Assembly: GCF_017565425.1 (NCBI RefSeq)
Contig: NZ_JAGEMK010000001.1
Location: 186,001-250,000, forward strand
DNA length: 64,000 nt
Reading direction: 5' to 3'
Source: Actinotalea soli
Lineage (GTDB): Bacteria > Actinomycetota > Actinomycetes > Actinomycetales > Cellulomonadaceae
Under the pieces are notes generated by a model, which saw nothing but the letters and a program-made list of their open reading frames with translations, was not told the DNA's origin and did no database searches. Made by a program: the position numbers and the translations under genes. Shown in pieces: positions 37,441 through 46,646 of the stretch (the first letter of the stretch is position 1; every line of letters starts with the position of its first letter).

Positions 37441-38598
37441 TCACCCGCGGTCGGTGCGCTGCTGCACCGTGAGCAGGTCGGCGTCGATGAGGCGCAGCGC
37501 GAGGGCGTTGCCGTCTCCGCCCTGGACGACCATCGCGCCGCCCGGGGTCGATCGCGGCTCGGTGTGGTCTGTGGGCACGGGTGTTCCGTGGGCGAGCACC
37601 TGCTCGGCAGGGGTGAGCTGACGGAGCGCGATGACGTCCACCCTGCCCGGGTGCTCCTCGGCGATCTGCCGGTACACCACCGGGTCGCGCTGCCCGTCGT
37701 CCCCGACCAGGACCCAGCGCACCTGCGGGAGCTCGTCCATCAGACGGCGCAGGGCCTGGAGCTTGTGCTCCGAGCCTGACCGGAACCAGCCCGAGTTGGT
37801 GGGGCCCCAGTCCGTGAGGAGGAGCGGGCCCGAGGGGTACCCCGAACGCTCGAGGAAGCGGCGCAGGGCGGGAGCGACGTTCCACGCGCCCGTCGAGAGG
37901 TAGAAGGTCGGCGCTCCGGGGTTGGCAGCGTGCCAGCGGCTGTACAGCTGAGCCATCCCCGGCACCACCCGGCGCGCGCTCTCGTGCAGGACGAGGCTGT
38001 TCCAGGCCGCGAGGAGAGGACGGGGGAGCGCGGTGACCATGACGGTGTCGTCGATGTCGCTGAGCAGCGCCGTGCGCTGGTCAGCAGCGATGACCAGGAC
38101 GGGCGCCTCGACCTCTGCGCCGCCCGCCGAGAGCGTGACGTGGTGCCAGCCCGGGTCCAGGTCGGCCTCGAGGACGGAGTCCACGTACCCGCCGCGGTCG
38201 CTCGTCACGGTGTGGCGCCGCCCTCCGACCGTCACGGTGACCCGCGCCGAGGGGATCTGGGCGGTCACGAAGCTGCGCCAGCCCCGGACCGCGTGGCTGG
38301 CGGCGACCTCGCCGGTCTCCGCAGCCTCGTCGGCCTCGGTGGTCGGCGGGGCGAGGAGGGCGCGCCCCATGACCCGCACCCAGCCCGCCGACCCGTACCC
38401 GGTGTAGGGCTCGACCCGGGGCACCCACCCTCGGTCGCGCAGCCGACGGGCGACGAAGCCCGTGACGCGGTCCTCGAGGCGCGCCGCCCGGTGCGGGCGA
38501 CTCGTGCGCTGCGCATCGTGCTCCGCGGCCGGGTCGAGCCGGGGGGCGCGGTCCGCTCGGACGACAGGAGTCTCGGGCTGCTCAGGCTGAGAGGTCAC
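37441..38598 (-). CDS. App1-like (DUF2183) HAD-type phosphatase
   Basis: 385 aa. An N-terminal region (about 1-170) with a beta-sandwich-like stretch precedes the DUF2183 domain with HAD motif LLSDIDDTVMVT, then FYLSTGAWNVAP and VLVGDDGQRDPVVY. Yeast App1 of this family is a phosphatidate phosphatase; bacterial substrates are unknown. GTG 38598 begins MTSQPEQPETPVV with no upstream in-frame alternative of quality. Divergent from the LLM oxidoreductase gene. Confidence 0.9.
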   Translation of the reverse strand: MTSQPEQPETPVVRADRAPRLDPAAEHDAQRTSRPHRAARLEDRVTGFVARRLRDRGWVPRVEPYTGYGSAGWVRVMGRALLAPPTTEADEAAETGEVAASHAVRGWRSFVTAQIPSARVTVTVGGRRHTVTSDRGGYVDSVLEADLDPGWHHVTLSAGGAEVEAPVLVIAADQRTALLSDIDDTVMVTALPRPLLAAWNSLVLHESARRVVPGMAQLYSRWHAANPGAPTFYLSTGAWNVAPALRRFLERSGYPSGPLLLTDWGPTNSGWFRSGSEHKLQALRRLMDELPQVRWVLVGDDGQRDPVVYRQIAEEHPGRVDVIALRQLTPAEQVLAHGTPVPTDHTEPRSTPGGAMVVQGGDGNALALRLIDADLLTVQQRTDRG

Positions 38599-38691
38599 AC
38601 GACCAGCCTCGCACCCGTGGTGTCGGTCCGCGCGTCGGCCAGGAGGCGGTTGGACGCGCGCCGTGACCGGCTCGGCGGTAGGAAAGGGGTC

Positions 38692-39702
38692 GTGACGACC
38701 TACGGATTCCATGCCTCCCACGAGCAGGTCCATCCCGCTGAGCTCCTCACCGCGGTGCAGCTGGCCGAGCAGGCCGGCTTCGAGGCGGCGATGTGCTCGG
38801 ACCACTTCGCCCCGTGGAGCGAACGCCAGGGGCACTCGGGCTTCGCCTGGTCCTGGCTCGGCGCCGCCCTGGCCACGACCTCCCTGCGCTTCGGCGTCGT
38901 CAACGCCCCGGGGCAGCGGTACCACCCGGCGATCGTCGCGCAGGCCATGGCCACCCTCGGGGCGATGTTCCCCGGCAGGTTCTGGGCGGCTCTCGGGTCC
39001 GGGGAGAACATGAACGAGCACATCACGGGGGACCCGTGGCCGAGCAAGGCCGTGCGTGACCTCCGCCTCGAGGAGTCGGTCGACGTCATCCGCCGGCTCC
39101 TCGCCGGGGAGGAGGTCTCCCACGAGGGGACCTTCACCGTCGACCGGGCTCGTCTGTGGACGCGGCCGGAGGCCCCGCCCGCGATCGTCGGGCCCGCCGT
39201 CACGGTGGCGACCGCCCGACGCGTGGCCACCTGGGCCGACGGCCTGATCACCATCAACCAGCCCCTCGACGTGCTGCGCGAGATCGTCCCTGCCTACCGC
39301 GAGGCCGGCGGGCGTGGCCCGGTGGCCCTGCAGGTCCACCTGTCGTGGGACCCCGACCCCGCCGTCGCGGAACAGCTCGCCTTCGAGCAGTGGCGGACCA
39401 ACCTCTTCCCGCCGCCGGTCTGCTGGGACCTCGAGAGCCCCGAGCACTTCGACATCGCGAGCGCTCACGTACGCCCGGAGGACGTGCACTCGGCGGTCGT
39501 CGTGTCGAGCTCCTTCGTCGAGCTCGTCGACCGGATCGGGGAGCTCGCCTCGATCGGGTTCGACGAGGTGTACCTGCACCACGTGGGCCGTGAGCAGCGT
39601 CCGTTCGTCGAGGCCTTCGGCGAGCACGTCCTGCCCCAGCTCACCGCGACCCGGCGGACCGAGGACGGTGGAGTGGCAGCACCCGTGGAGGCGCTCCGGT
39701 GA
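38692..39702 (+). CDS. LLM-class flavin/F420 oxidoreductase (TIGR03885-like)
   Basis: 336 aa luciferase-like monooxygenase fold. MTTYGFHASHEQVHPAELL, MCSDHFAPWSERQGHSGFAWSWLGAAL and ALGSGENMNEHITGDPWP match the subgroup annotated as probable non-F420 or F420 flavinoid oxidoreductase. The cofactor is not certain from sequence. AGGAAAGGGG precedes GTG 38692. It overlaps the GH13 gene by GTGA, implying coupled translation and a shared, unknown carbohydrate-linked role. Confidence 0.9.
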   Translation: MTTYGFHASHEQVHPAELLTAVQLAEQAGFEAAMCSDHFAPWSERQGHSGFAWSWLGAALATTSLRFGVVNAPGQRYHPAIVAQAMATLGAMFPGRFWAALGSGENMNEHITGDPWPSKAVRDLRLEESVDVIRRLLAGEEVSHEGTFTVDRARLWTRPEAPPAIVGPAVTVATARRVATWADGLITINQPLDVLREIVPAYREAGGRGPVALQVHLSWDPDPAVAEQLAFEQWRTNLFPPPVCWDLESPEHFDIASAHVRPEDVHSAVVVSSSFVELVDRIGELASIGFDEVYLHHVGREQRPFVEAFGEHVLPQLTATRRTEDGGVAAPVEALR

Positions 39703-41375
39703 AGACCACCGACACGGGTGACCTCTGGTGGAAGAACGCCGTCATCTACTGCCTCGACGTCGAGACCTACCAGGACTCCGACGGCGACGGCACGGGGGAC
39801 TTCGCCGGACTGGCCGAACGCATCGACCACCTGGCCGACCTCGGGGTGACCTGCCTGTGGCTGATGCCGTTCTACCCGACCGCCGACCGTGACGACGGCT
39901 ACGACGTCACCGACCACTACGGGGTCGACCCGCGGCTCGGCACCCACGGGGACCTCGTCGAGCTGATCCGCACGGCCAAGGACCGCGGCATCCGGGTGAT
40001 CGCCGACCTGGTGGTCAACCACACCTCCGACAAGCACCCCTGGTTCACGGCGGCCCGCAGGAGCAAGGACAGCCCGTTCCGCGACTACTACGTCTGGCGC
40101 TCGGACCCGCCGCCGGACACCTCCGGCGAGGTGATCTTCCCCGACCAGGAGAGCAGCATCTGGGAGCTCGACGAGCGGACCGGCGAGTACTACCTGCACC
40201 GCTTCTACCGGCACCAGCCCGACCTCAACGTCGCGAACCCGAAGGTCCGTGACGAGATCGTCAAGGCGATCGGGTTCTGGCTCGAGCTGGGCCTGTCCGG
40301 GTTCCGGGTCGACGCCGTGCCGTTCTTCATGGAGACCCTGGGCACCGCGGAGTCCGAGGCCGAGCGGTTCGGCGACCCGCACGACCACCTCCGCGCCATC
40401 CGCTCGTTCATCTCGCGTCGCGCAGGGAGCGCGGTCCTGCTCGGGGAGGTGAACCTGCCGTACGAGGAGCAGCTGCGCTACTTCGGCGACGGCCAGGGTG
40501 ACGAGCTCACGATGATGTTCGACTTCATCGGCAATCAGGCCATGTACCTGGCCCTCGCCCGCCGCGACGCCGGCCCGCTCGTCGACGCCCTGCGGGCACG
40601 CCCCGAGATCCCGCCCGACGCGCAGTGGGCCACCTTCGTGCGGAACCACGACGAGCTCACCCTCGACAAGCTGTCCGCCGAGGAGCGCGACGAGGTCTTC
40701 GCGGCCTTCGGTCCCCAGGAGGAGCACCAGCTCTACGGGCGTGGCCTGCGACGCCGCCTGCCACCGATGCTCGACGGGGACCCCCGCCGCACGAGGATGG
40801 TGTACTCGCTGCTCTTCGCCCTGCCCGGGACCCCCACGCTGTTCTACGGCGAGGAGATCGGGATGGGGGAGAACCTCGAGGTACCCGGCAGGCTCGCGGT
40901 GCGCACCCCGATGCAGTGGTCGGGTGACCGCCACGCCGGCTTCTCACCGGCTGCCCCGTCCCGCCTGCCGAGCCAGGTGACGACGGGGGGCTTCGGCCCT
41001 GAGCACGTCAACGTGGCAGACCAGCGCAGGGACCCGGACTCGCTGCTGACCTTCATCCGGACACTGGTGGCCCGTTACCGCGAGTCACCCGAGCTCGGAT
41101 GGGCCCCGGTGGAGGTGCTCGACCAGCCCCACGGATGCGTCCTGGCCCTCTGGAGCGAGGTCGACGGCGAGGCCGTCGTCACCCTGCACAACCTCGGGCC
41201 GGACGCCGTGGTCGTCCCGGTGGACCTCACGCGTGCCCCGGGGTGCGAGCGCCTGGTGGATCTTCTCAGCGAGGGTCAGGTCGAGGTCGATGGTGACGGG
41301 GTCGAGATCGCTCTCGAGGGCTACGGGTACCGGTGGCTGCGGGTCGTCTCGGACGGCAGCCGACGACTGCCCTGA
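39699..41375 (+). CDS. GH13 alpha-amylase-family glycosidase
   Basis: 558 aa cytoplasmic protein (no signal peptide). The (beta/alpha)8 domain has VVNHTSDKHPWF, GFRVDAVPF (nucleophile D205), LLGEVN (acid/base E250) and VRNHDELT (D318), so the catalytic triad is intact. It resembles trehalose synthase/glucosidase-type GH13 members; the C-terminal beta domain is about 100 residues. The exact reaction (trehalose synthase, glucosylglycerate or maltose-type hydrolase) cannot be fixed. GTG 39699 overlaps the LLM oxidoreductase stop. Confidence 0.9.
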   Translation: MKTTDTGDLWWKNAVIYCLDVETYQDSDGDGTGDFAGLAERIDHLADLGVTCLWLMPFYPTADRDDGYDVTDHYGVDPRLGTHGDLVELIRTAKDRGIRVIADLVVNHTSDKHPWFTAARRSKDSPFRDYYVWRSDPPPDTSGEVIFPDQESSIWELDERTGEYYLHRFYRHQPDLNVANPKVRDEIVKAIGFWLELGLSGFRVDAVPFFMETLGTAESEAERFGDPHDHLRAIRSFISRRAGSAVLLGEVNLPYEEQLRYFGDGQGDELTMMFDFIGNQAMYLALARRDAGPLVDALRARPEIPPDAQWATFVRNHDELTLDKLSAEERDEVFAAFGPQEEHQLYGRGLRRRLPPMLDGDPRRTRMVYSLLFALPGTPTLFYGEEIGMGENLEVPGRLAVRTPMQWSGDRHAGFSPAAPSRLPSQVTTGGFGPEHVNVADQRRDPDSLLTFIRTLVARYRESPELGWAPVEVLDQPHGCVLALWSEVDGEAVVTLHNLGPDAVVVPVDLTRAPGCERLVDLLSEGQVEVDGDGVEIALEGYGYRWLRVVSDGSRRLP

Positions 41376-41449
41376 CGGCACGGTCCGGCCGCGGGCGCTC
41401 TCGCCCCACCGCGACGAGCCACGACCCCGAGCTCAGCCGAGCCCCGAGA

Positions 41450-42478
41450 TCAGCCGAGGAGGTCGGCGACGGCGCGCAAGGCGCTGGCGTCCCCCTGCAC
41501 CAGCACCGAGGTCACGACGCTCTCCTCCCACTGCGCGAGCCGGTCCCGCACCGCCTCGACCGGACCGACGAGGGCGATGTCCTGGACCAGGGCGGTCGGC
41601 ACCGCCGCCGCAGCCTCGGCCCGTCGGCCCTCGGCGAACAGCTCGGCCACGCGGGCGCACTCCTCGACGTAGCCCAGTCGCTCGACCATCTCGCGGTGGA
41701 AGTTGGCCCGGGTAGCCCCCATCCCGCCCACGTAGAGGGCGACGAAGGGCCGGACCTGGTCCGCGGCGCGCTCGACGTCCTGGTCGATGACGACCGGGAC
41801 GGTCGCGCTGACCTCGAAGTCCTCGGGGCGGCTCAGGTCGGGCGAGCGGCGCCCGAACCCCTCGGCGAGGGCGGCACGGTAGAAGTCGTCGACCGAGGGC
41901 GCGAAGAACAGGGGGAGCCAGCCATCGGCGATCTCGGCGGCCAGCGCGACGTTGCGCGGCCCCTCGGCGGCCAGGTGGATGGGCAGGTCCCGACGCAGCG
42001 GGTGCACGGTCGATCGCAGCGGTCGGCCCAGGCCCGTGCCCCCGGGATGGGGCAGCGCGTAGAACTCGCCCTCCGCGGTCACAGGGTGGTCCCTGCGGAG
42101 CACCTGCCGCACGACGTCGACGTACTCCCGGGTGCGTGCCAGCGGACGGGGGTAGGGCGAGCCGTACCAGCCCTCGACGACCTGGGGACCCGAGGCACCG
42201 AGCCCGAGCACGAAGCGTCCCCCGGAGAGGTGGTCGAGGGTCATGGCGGCCATCGCCGCCGCCGTCGGGGTGCGCGCCGAGATCTGCGCGATCGCGGTCC
42301 CCAGACGGATCCGTTCGGTGCTGGCGCCCCACCAGGCCAGCGGGGTGAGGCAGTCCGAGCCGTAGGCCTCGGCGGTCCAGATCGAGTCGAAGCCGAGCCG
42401 GTCCGCGGTCCGGACGGCGTCCAGGGCGCCGTCGGGCGGACCTGCCGCCCAGTACCCGAGGTGGTAGCCGAAGCGCAT
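41450..42478 (-). CDS. LLM-class F420-dependent oxidoreductase (Rv3520c-like)
   Basis: 342 aa TIM-barrel oxidoreductase. MRFGYHLGYWAAGPP, DSIWTAEAYGSDCLTPLAWWG, LDHLSGGRFVLGLGASGPQVVEGWYG and IPIHLAAEGP-like PIHLAAEGPRNVALAAEIADGWLP match the F420-dependent Rv3520c family. It probably uses reduced F420 to reduce an unknown substrate. The start ATG directly begins the first strand. Separate transcription unit, divergent from the CDP-alcohol phosphatidyltransferase gene. Confidence 0.92.
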   Translation of the reverse strand: MRFGYHLGYWAAGPPDGALDAVRTADRLGFDSIWTAEAYGSDCLTPLAWWGASTERIRLGTAIAQISARTPTAAAMAAMTLDHLSGGRFVLGLGASGPQVVEGWYGSPYPRPLARTREYVDVVRQVLRRDHPVTAEGEFYALPHPGGTGLGRPLRSTVHPLRRDLPIHLAAEGPRNVALAAEIADGWLPLFFAPSVDDFYRAALAEGFGRRSPDLSRPEDFEVSATVPVVIDQDVERAADQVRPFVALYVGGMGATRANFHREMVERLGYVEECARVAELFAEGRRAEAAAAVPTALVQDIALVGPVEAVRDRLAQWEESVVTSVLVQGDASALRAVADLLG

Positions 42479-42633
42479 GGATCCTCCGTGATCGGTGCGG
42501 GCGGGACGTCACGACCGTCGGGACGTCGACGGTCAGCATCTCACCTGGTGACCATCCGGGCGGGTGCTTCGGTCCCGGCTGGGCGGCAGCGGCCCTAGGA
42601 TCATGGTCGGACGAGTGCAGGAGCGGGGGAGTG

Positions 42634-43248
42634 GTGACGGAGCAGGGGACACCCGAGCACGCTGGGGGTGAGACCACGAGCCTGAGGGCCGAGGTCCTGA
42701 CGATCCCCAACGTGATCAGCGGCCTGCGCCTGCTGCTGGTCCCGATCTTCGCCGCGCTGCTGCTCGCCGACCAGGACCTGTGGGCCCTCGGGGTGCTCGC
42801 GGTGGCCGGGGCCTCGGACTGGCTCGACGGCGTGCTCGCGCGCCGACTGGGCCAGTGGTCTCGCCTGGGCGAGCTGCTCGACCCTGCGGCCGACCGTCTG
42901 TTCATCCTGGTGACCCTCGTCGTGCTGACCCTGCGTGACGTCGTCCCGTTGTGGCTCCTCGTGGCGATCGTCGGGCGCGACGTCCTCCTGAGCCTGGTGC
43001 TGTCCATCCTCACCTCGCGTCATCTTGGTCCCCTACCGGTCCACTTCGCCGGCAAGGCGGGCACCTTCGCGCTGCTGTATGCCTTCCCGCTCCTGCTCCT
43101 CGCCCAGTGGGAGGGTGGTGTGGGCACCGTGGCCGGGGTCGTGGGCTGGGCCTTCGCCTGGTGGGGGGTCGGGTTGTACTGGCTCGCAGCCGGCATCTAC
43201 CTCCGCCAGGCGATCCAGGAGCTGAGACGGCACAGGCAGGTCTCGTGA
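42634..43248 (+). CDS. CDP-alcohol phosphatidyltransferase family protein (PgsA2-like)
   Basis: 204 aa with about five membrane helices. The active-site motif is complete: DWLDGVLARRLGQWSRLGELLDPAADR (D-x2-DG-x2-AR-x8-G-x3-D-x3-D). It transfers a phosphatidyl group from CDP-diacylglycerol to an alcohol; the acceptor is unknown. GTG 42631 and 42634 are adjacent alternatives behind GCGGGGGA. It heads a conserved actinobacterial cluster corresponding in order to Rv1822 onward, overlapping the DUF881 gene by GTGA. Confidence 0.92.
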   Translation: MTEQGTPEHAGGETTSLRAEVLTIPNVISGLRLLLVPIFAALLLADQDLWALGVLAVAGASDWLDGVLARRLGQWSRLGELLDPAADRLFILVTLVVLTLRDVVPLWLLVAIVGRDVLLSLVLSILTSRHLGPLPVHFAGKAGTFALLYAFPLLLLAQWEGGVGTVAGVVGWAFAWWGVGLYWLAAGIYLRQAIQELRRHRQVS

Positions 43249-44141
43249 CGTCTTCCCAGCGGCACCAGCACGCGCGTCCAGCCGTCGACGCCTCGATGAG
43301 CCTGCTCAACGAGGTGATGTACCGACCGGTGGACCCCTCCTACGAGGAGGCGGCCCGACGGCCGCGCGAGGAACCGGGCGGCGCCGCGGCGCGCGGTCTG
43401 CGCACCGGCTGGTACCTCGGGCTCGCGGTGGTCCTGGGCCTGGCGACGACGACCGCGATCGTGACGCTCCGGGTCCCGCAGCCCGCGGCGACCGAGGGGC
43501 GGAGCCTGCTCCAGGAGCAGATCGCCGAGCGGTCCGCTCACGTGGAGGAGCTCCGCGCGGAGAACGCCGCCCTCGGCGACGAGGTCGCGGCGCTGCAGGA
43601 CGCAGCCCTCGCCGGCGCGGACCCCGCACTGATCGAGCAGCTCGAGCGACTCGAGCTCGCCTCAGGCGCAGCCGCGGTCCAGGGCCCCGGGCTGGCCGTG
43701 GAGCTCGACGACCCCGACGCCGACCCGCAGGACGCGCGGACCCGGGTGCAAGACGTGGACCTGCAGATCGTGACGAACGCCCTCTGGGCGGCAGGGGCCG
43801 AGGCGATCGCCATCAACGGTCAGCGCCTGACCGGCCTGAGCGCGATCCGCGGGGCCAGCGAGGCGATCCTGGTGGACCTGCAACCCCTGGTCGCGCCCTA
43901 CCGCGTCGAGGCGATCGGTGACCCGCGCGGGCTGCAGACCGACCTCGCCCGCTCCTCGGCGGCCAACCACCTCACCATGCTGTCCGGCTCGTACGGCATC
44001 GACGTGACGATCGAGGCGTCGACGGACCTCGCGCTGCCTGGTGCGAGCGGCACCGAGCTGCGCCACGCCTCGGTCCCCGATTCCGCTGTGACCGACGAGG
44101 TGGCATCGTCACCCCCACCTGACGACGGAGGAGAGTCATGA
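43245..44141 (+). CDS. DUF881 protein (first copy, Rv1823-like)
   Basis: 298 aa. One membrane helix (about 55-75) is followed by a coiled coil (LLQEQIAERSAHVEELRAEN) and an extracytoplasmic DUF881 domain with VQDVDLQIVTNALWAAGAEAIAINGQRL. It starts GTG 43245 in overlap with the phosphatidyltransferase stop and overlaps the DUF1290 gene by ATGA. The family is linked to cell-envelope or division functions by context only. Confidence 0.9.
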   Translation: MTSSQRHQHARPAVDASMSLLNEVMYRPVDPSYEEAARRPREEPGGAAARGLRTGWYLGLAVVLGLATTTAIVTLRVPQPAATEGRSLLQEQIAERSAHVEELRAENAALGDEVAALQDAALAGADPALIEQLERLELASGAAAVQGPGLAVELDDPDADPQDARTRVQDVDLQIVTNALWAAGAEAIAINGQRLTGLSAIRGASEAILVDLQPLVAPYRVEAIGDPRGLQTDLARSSAANHLTMLSGSYGIDVTIEASTDLALPGASGTELRHASVPDSAVTDEVASSPPPDDGGES

Positions 44142-44470
44142 TCGCCGTGATCGGCCTGCTCGTGGGCGCCCTGGTCGGGGTGTTCCTCGAGCCCACCGTG
44201 CCCTCGGCGCTGCAGCCCTACCTCCCCATCGCCGTGGTGGCAGCGCTGGACGCTCTCTTCGGTGGCCTGCGCGCCCTCCTCGACGGCATGTTCGACGACC
44301 GCGTCTTCCTCGTCTCGTTCCTGTCGAACGTCGTCGTCGCTGCGCTGATCGTCTTCCTCGGGGACCAGCTCGGCGTCGGCACCCAGCTCTCGACCGCCGT
44401 GGTCGTCGTCCTCGGCATCCGCATCTTCTCCAACGCCGCAGCGATCCGCCGTCACCTCTTCCGGGCATGA
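44138..44470 (+). CDS. DUF1290 small basic membrane protein (Sbp-like)
   Basis: 110 aa with three hydrophobic helices and the conserved ALDALFGGLRALLDGMFDDRVFLVSFLSNVV segment of the Sbp/DUF1290 family. Found between two DUF881 genes in actinobacteria and next to division genes in Firmicutes. Tight overlap on the left and a 1-bp gap on the right show it belongs to the operon. Molecular function unknown. Confidence 0.93.
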   Translation: MIAVIGLLVGALVGVFLEPTVPSALQPYLPIAVVAALDALFGGLRALLDGMFDDRVFLVSFLSNVVVAALIVFLGDQLGVGTQLSTAVVVVLGIRIFSNAAAIRRHLFRA

Positions 44471-44471
44471 C

Positions 44472-45254
44472 ATGACCCCCGATCACCGCAGAGGCCCTGA
44501 GGCCGCGCCCCGGCGCCCGCAGCCGGCGCCGGTCTCCCGGTCCTGGCGGACGCTGTGGCGAGCCCTGGCCCCTCGCGCCACCCGAGCGCAGATGCTCTCC
44601 GCGCTGCTCTGCGCCCTGCTCGGCTTCGCCCTGGTGGTCCAGGTCCAGCAGAACCGCGACGGTGGTCTCAGCACCCTCCGTCAGGACGAGCTCGTGCGGA
44701 TCCTCGACGAGACCACGCAGCGCTCCGACGAGCTCGAGCAGCAGGCGGCCTCGCTGCGCGCCCAACGGGCGGAGCTCGCCTCGGGCAACGACACGGAGCG
44801 CGCCGCGCGCGAGGCGGCCGAGGAGCGGGCGATCGTGCAGGGCATCCTCGCCGGGCAGCTCCCGGCCGAGGGGCCCGGGGTCGAGCTGGTCATCCGCGAG
44901 ACCAACGACCAGATCCCGGCCCTCGTCCTCTACAACCTGCTCGAGGAGCTGCGCAACGCCGGTGCCGAGGCCGTCCAGCTCGGGGAGCTCCGGCTGACCA
45001 CCTCGAGCTACTTCATCGACACGGTCGACGGCATCGTGGTCGACGGAACCCTGGTCGAGCCGCCGTACCGGTGGCGGGCCATCGGCAACCCGGACACGAT
45101 CTCGCCCGCCCTGAACATGCCGGGCGGCGCCCTCGCGTCGGTGCGCAACGCCGGGGGGACCACCGACCTGCGGTCGGTCGACCTCGTCCAGGTGGATGCC
45201 ACGGCGAGCCTGGTGCCCCCCGAGCACGCCTCCCCGGCACCCGATCCGGGGTGA
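44472..45254 (+). CDS. DUF881 protein (second copy, Rv1825-like)
   Basis: 260 aa. An Arg/Pro-rich cytoplasmic N-terminus and one membrane helix (about 42-57) precede a coiled coil (about 70-115) and the DUF881 domain with PGVELVIRETNDQIPALVLYNLLEELRNAGAEAVQL. It is a paralogue of the gene at 43245 in the same operon, and the two may heterodimerise (inference). Only 82 bp separate it from garA, the place where gcvH lies in mycobacteria. Confidence 0.9.
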   Translation: MTPDHRRGPEAAPRRPQPAPVSRSWRTLWRALAPRATRAQMLSALLCALLGFALVVQVQQNRDGGLSTLRQDELVRILDETTQRSDELEQQAASLRAQRAELASGNDTERAAREAAEERAIVQGILAGQLPAEGPGVELVIRETNDQIPALVLYNLLEELRNAGAEAVQLGELRLTTSSYFIDTVDGIVVDGTLVEPPYRWRAIGNPDTISPALNMPGGALASVRNAGGTTDLRSVDLVQVDATASLVPPEHASPAPDPG

Positions 45255-45336
45255 GGACCTGCCGTCCGGGGCGCGCTCCGCATAGGCTGTGCGCCACGAG
45301 CGTGTGGGAGCTGCCCAACGACGCGAAGGAGGAACG

Positions 45337-45825
45337 ATGACTGACGAACGAGCGTCCGAGCAGCGTTGGGCCGCGGCCGACACCACGATGACCTTCGGCG
45401 AGGGAGTGATCGGTGCGGTCGAGCACGACGCGCCGTCCCCCGTGGGCCTCAGTGCCGAGGAGCAGGCCGCGGTCGACGCCCTGCCCGCCACCTCGGCCCT
45501 GCTGATCATGCAGCGCGGGCCGAGCGTGGGCGCTCGATTCCTGCTGGACGCCGAGCGCACCGTCGCGGGCCGAAGCCCCTCTGCCGACATCTTCCTCGAT
45601 GACGTCACCGTCTCGCGCAAGCACGTCGAGTTCGTCCGGGAGGACGGCGGGTTCGTGGTGCGCGACGTCGGCTCGCTCAACGGGACGTACGTGAACCGGA
45701 GCCGGATCGACCAGGCCCTGCTGCGGACCGGCGACGAGGTGCAGGTGGGCAAGTTCCGGATGACCTTCCACCCGAGCCCGGCCCGCGAGGCCACGGCCGA
45801 GGGTGCCCCGGGCCTGCCGTCGTGA
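45337..45825 (+). CDS. garA: FHA-domain regulator GarA (OdhI-type)
   Basis: 162 aa cytoplasmic FHA protein. An N-terminal phosphorylation motif, DTTMTF with threonines at 16-17, corresponds to the PknB/PknG target of GarA/OdhI. The FHA domain (about 75-150) has VAGRSPSADIFLDDVTVSRKHVEF and VGSLNGTYVN. Unphosphorylated GarA inhibits 2-oxoglutarate dehydrogenase and controls glutamate metabolism; phosphorylation makes it self-bind. AAGGAGG precedes ATG 45337, and TAGGCT at 45284-45289 is a separate -10. Overlaps ftsR by GTGA. Confidence 0.95.
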   Translation: MTDERASEQRWAAADTTMTFGEGVIGAVEHDAPSPVGLSAEEQAAVDALPATSALLIMQRGPSVGARFLLDAERTVAGRSPSADIFLDDVTVSRKHVEFVREDGGFVVRDVGSLNGTYVNRSRIDQALLRTGDEVQVGKFRMTFHPSPAREATAEGAPGLPS

Positions 45826-46646
45826 GCCCGGTCGGCGGCCCGGCCCGGGCCGCGCGACCGGTCCGGAGCGACCCGAGGAACGGTGGGCCGGAACGGGCCG
45901 AGCCGAGGGACGACGCCCCGCGCGGGACGGACGTCCCCTCCGAGCCATGGCCCCAGGGGGTCTCTCGCGAGCCGTCCATGCGCATCTCGGACGTGCTGTC
46001 CTCCCTGTGCGACGACTTCCCCGCGGTGACACCGTCCAAGCTCCGCTTCCTCGAGGAGCAGGGACTCGTCGAGCCCCGGCGCACCCCGGGGGGCTACCGG
46101 CAGTACAGCCCCGCAGACGTCGAGCGCCTGCGGTTCGTGCTGCGCCAGCAGCGCGACCGGTACCTGCCGCTGCGGGTGATCGGTGAGCAGCTGGCCGCCC
46201 TCGACGCGGGGGTCGAGGAGGAGCCCGTGCTGCCCCGGCTCGCGGCGGCCGACGGCGAGCGCACGGGGTCGGCGGTGCCGGCCGGGTACTCGGTGGCGAG
46301 CCTCACGGCGGAGACAGGTGTCGAGCCCGAGGTGATCGCCCAGCTCCTCGAGGCTGGCCTGCTGCGCGAGTCGCGTCCCGGCCACCTCGACGCCTGGGCC
46401 CGGGACGTGATCGTGGCCGCTGCGGCCCTGACCGAGCACGGGGTCGACCTGCGCCACCTCCGGTCCTTCCGTGCGGCTGCTGATCGGCAGGTCTCGGTCG
46501 TCGAGCAGATCGTCGCGCCGTTGCGCAGTCAGCGCGCGGTCGCGGCCGAGGCGCATGCCAGCGCCCTCGCCGGAGAGGTCGGCGAGCTGTGCGGGCGTCT
46601 GCACACCGCGCTGGTGCGTTCGGGTGTGGCCGGCCTGACGCCGTGA
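45822..46646 (+). CDS. ftsR: MerR-family cell-division regulator FtsR
   Basis: 274 aa. A Pro/Arg-rich N-terminus of about 50 residues precedes the winged HTH (MRISDVLSSLCDDFPAVTPSKLRFLEEQGLV then RTPGGYRQYS) and a C-terminal helical domain. It corresponds to Rv1828 and C. glutamicum FtsR, an activator of ftsZ transcription, always next to garA/odhI. GTG 45822 overlaps the garA stop; the internal ATG 45978 at MRISDV is an alternative start lacking the extension. Confidence 0.9.
   Translation: MSPVGGPARAARPVRSDPRNGGPERAEPRDDAPRGTDVPSEPWPQGVSREPSMRISDVLSSLCDDFPAVTPSKLRFLEEQGLVEPRRTPGGYRQYSPADVERLRFVLRQQRDRYLPLRVIGEQLAALDAGVEEEPVLPRLAAADGERTGSAVPAGYSVASLTAETGVEPEVIAQLLEAGLLRESRPGHLDAWARDVIVAAAALTEHGVDLRHLRSFRAAADRQVSVVEQIVAPLRSQRAVAAEAHASALAGEVGELCGRLHTALVRSGVAGLTP

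Noticed and set aside
45978-46646. Short ftsR beginning at MRISDV
   Set aside because: Possible, but the GTG at 45822 overlaps the garA stop like other pairs here, and the longer form is in frame, so the longer start is kept with the alternative noted.
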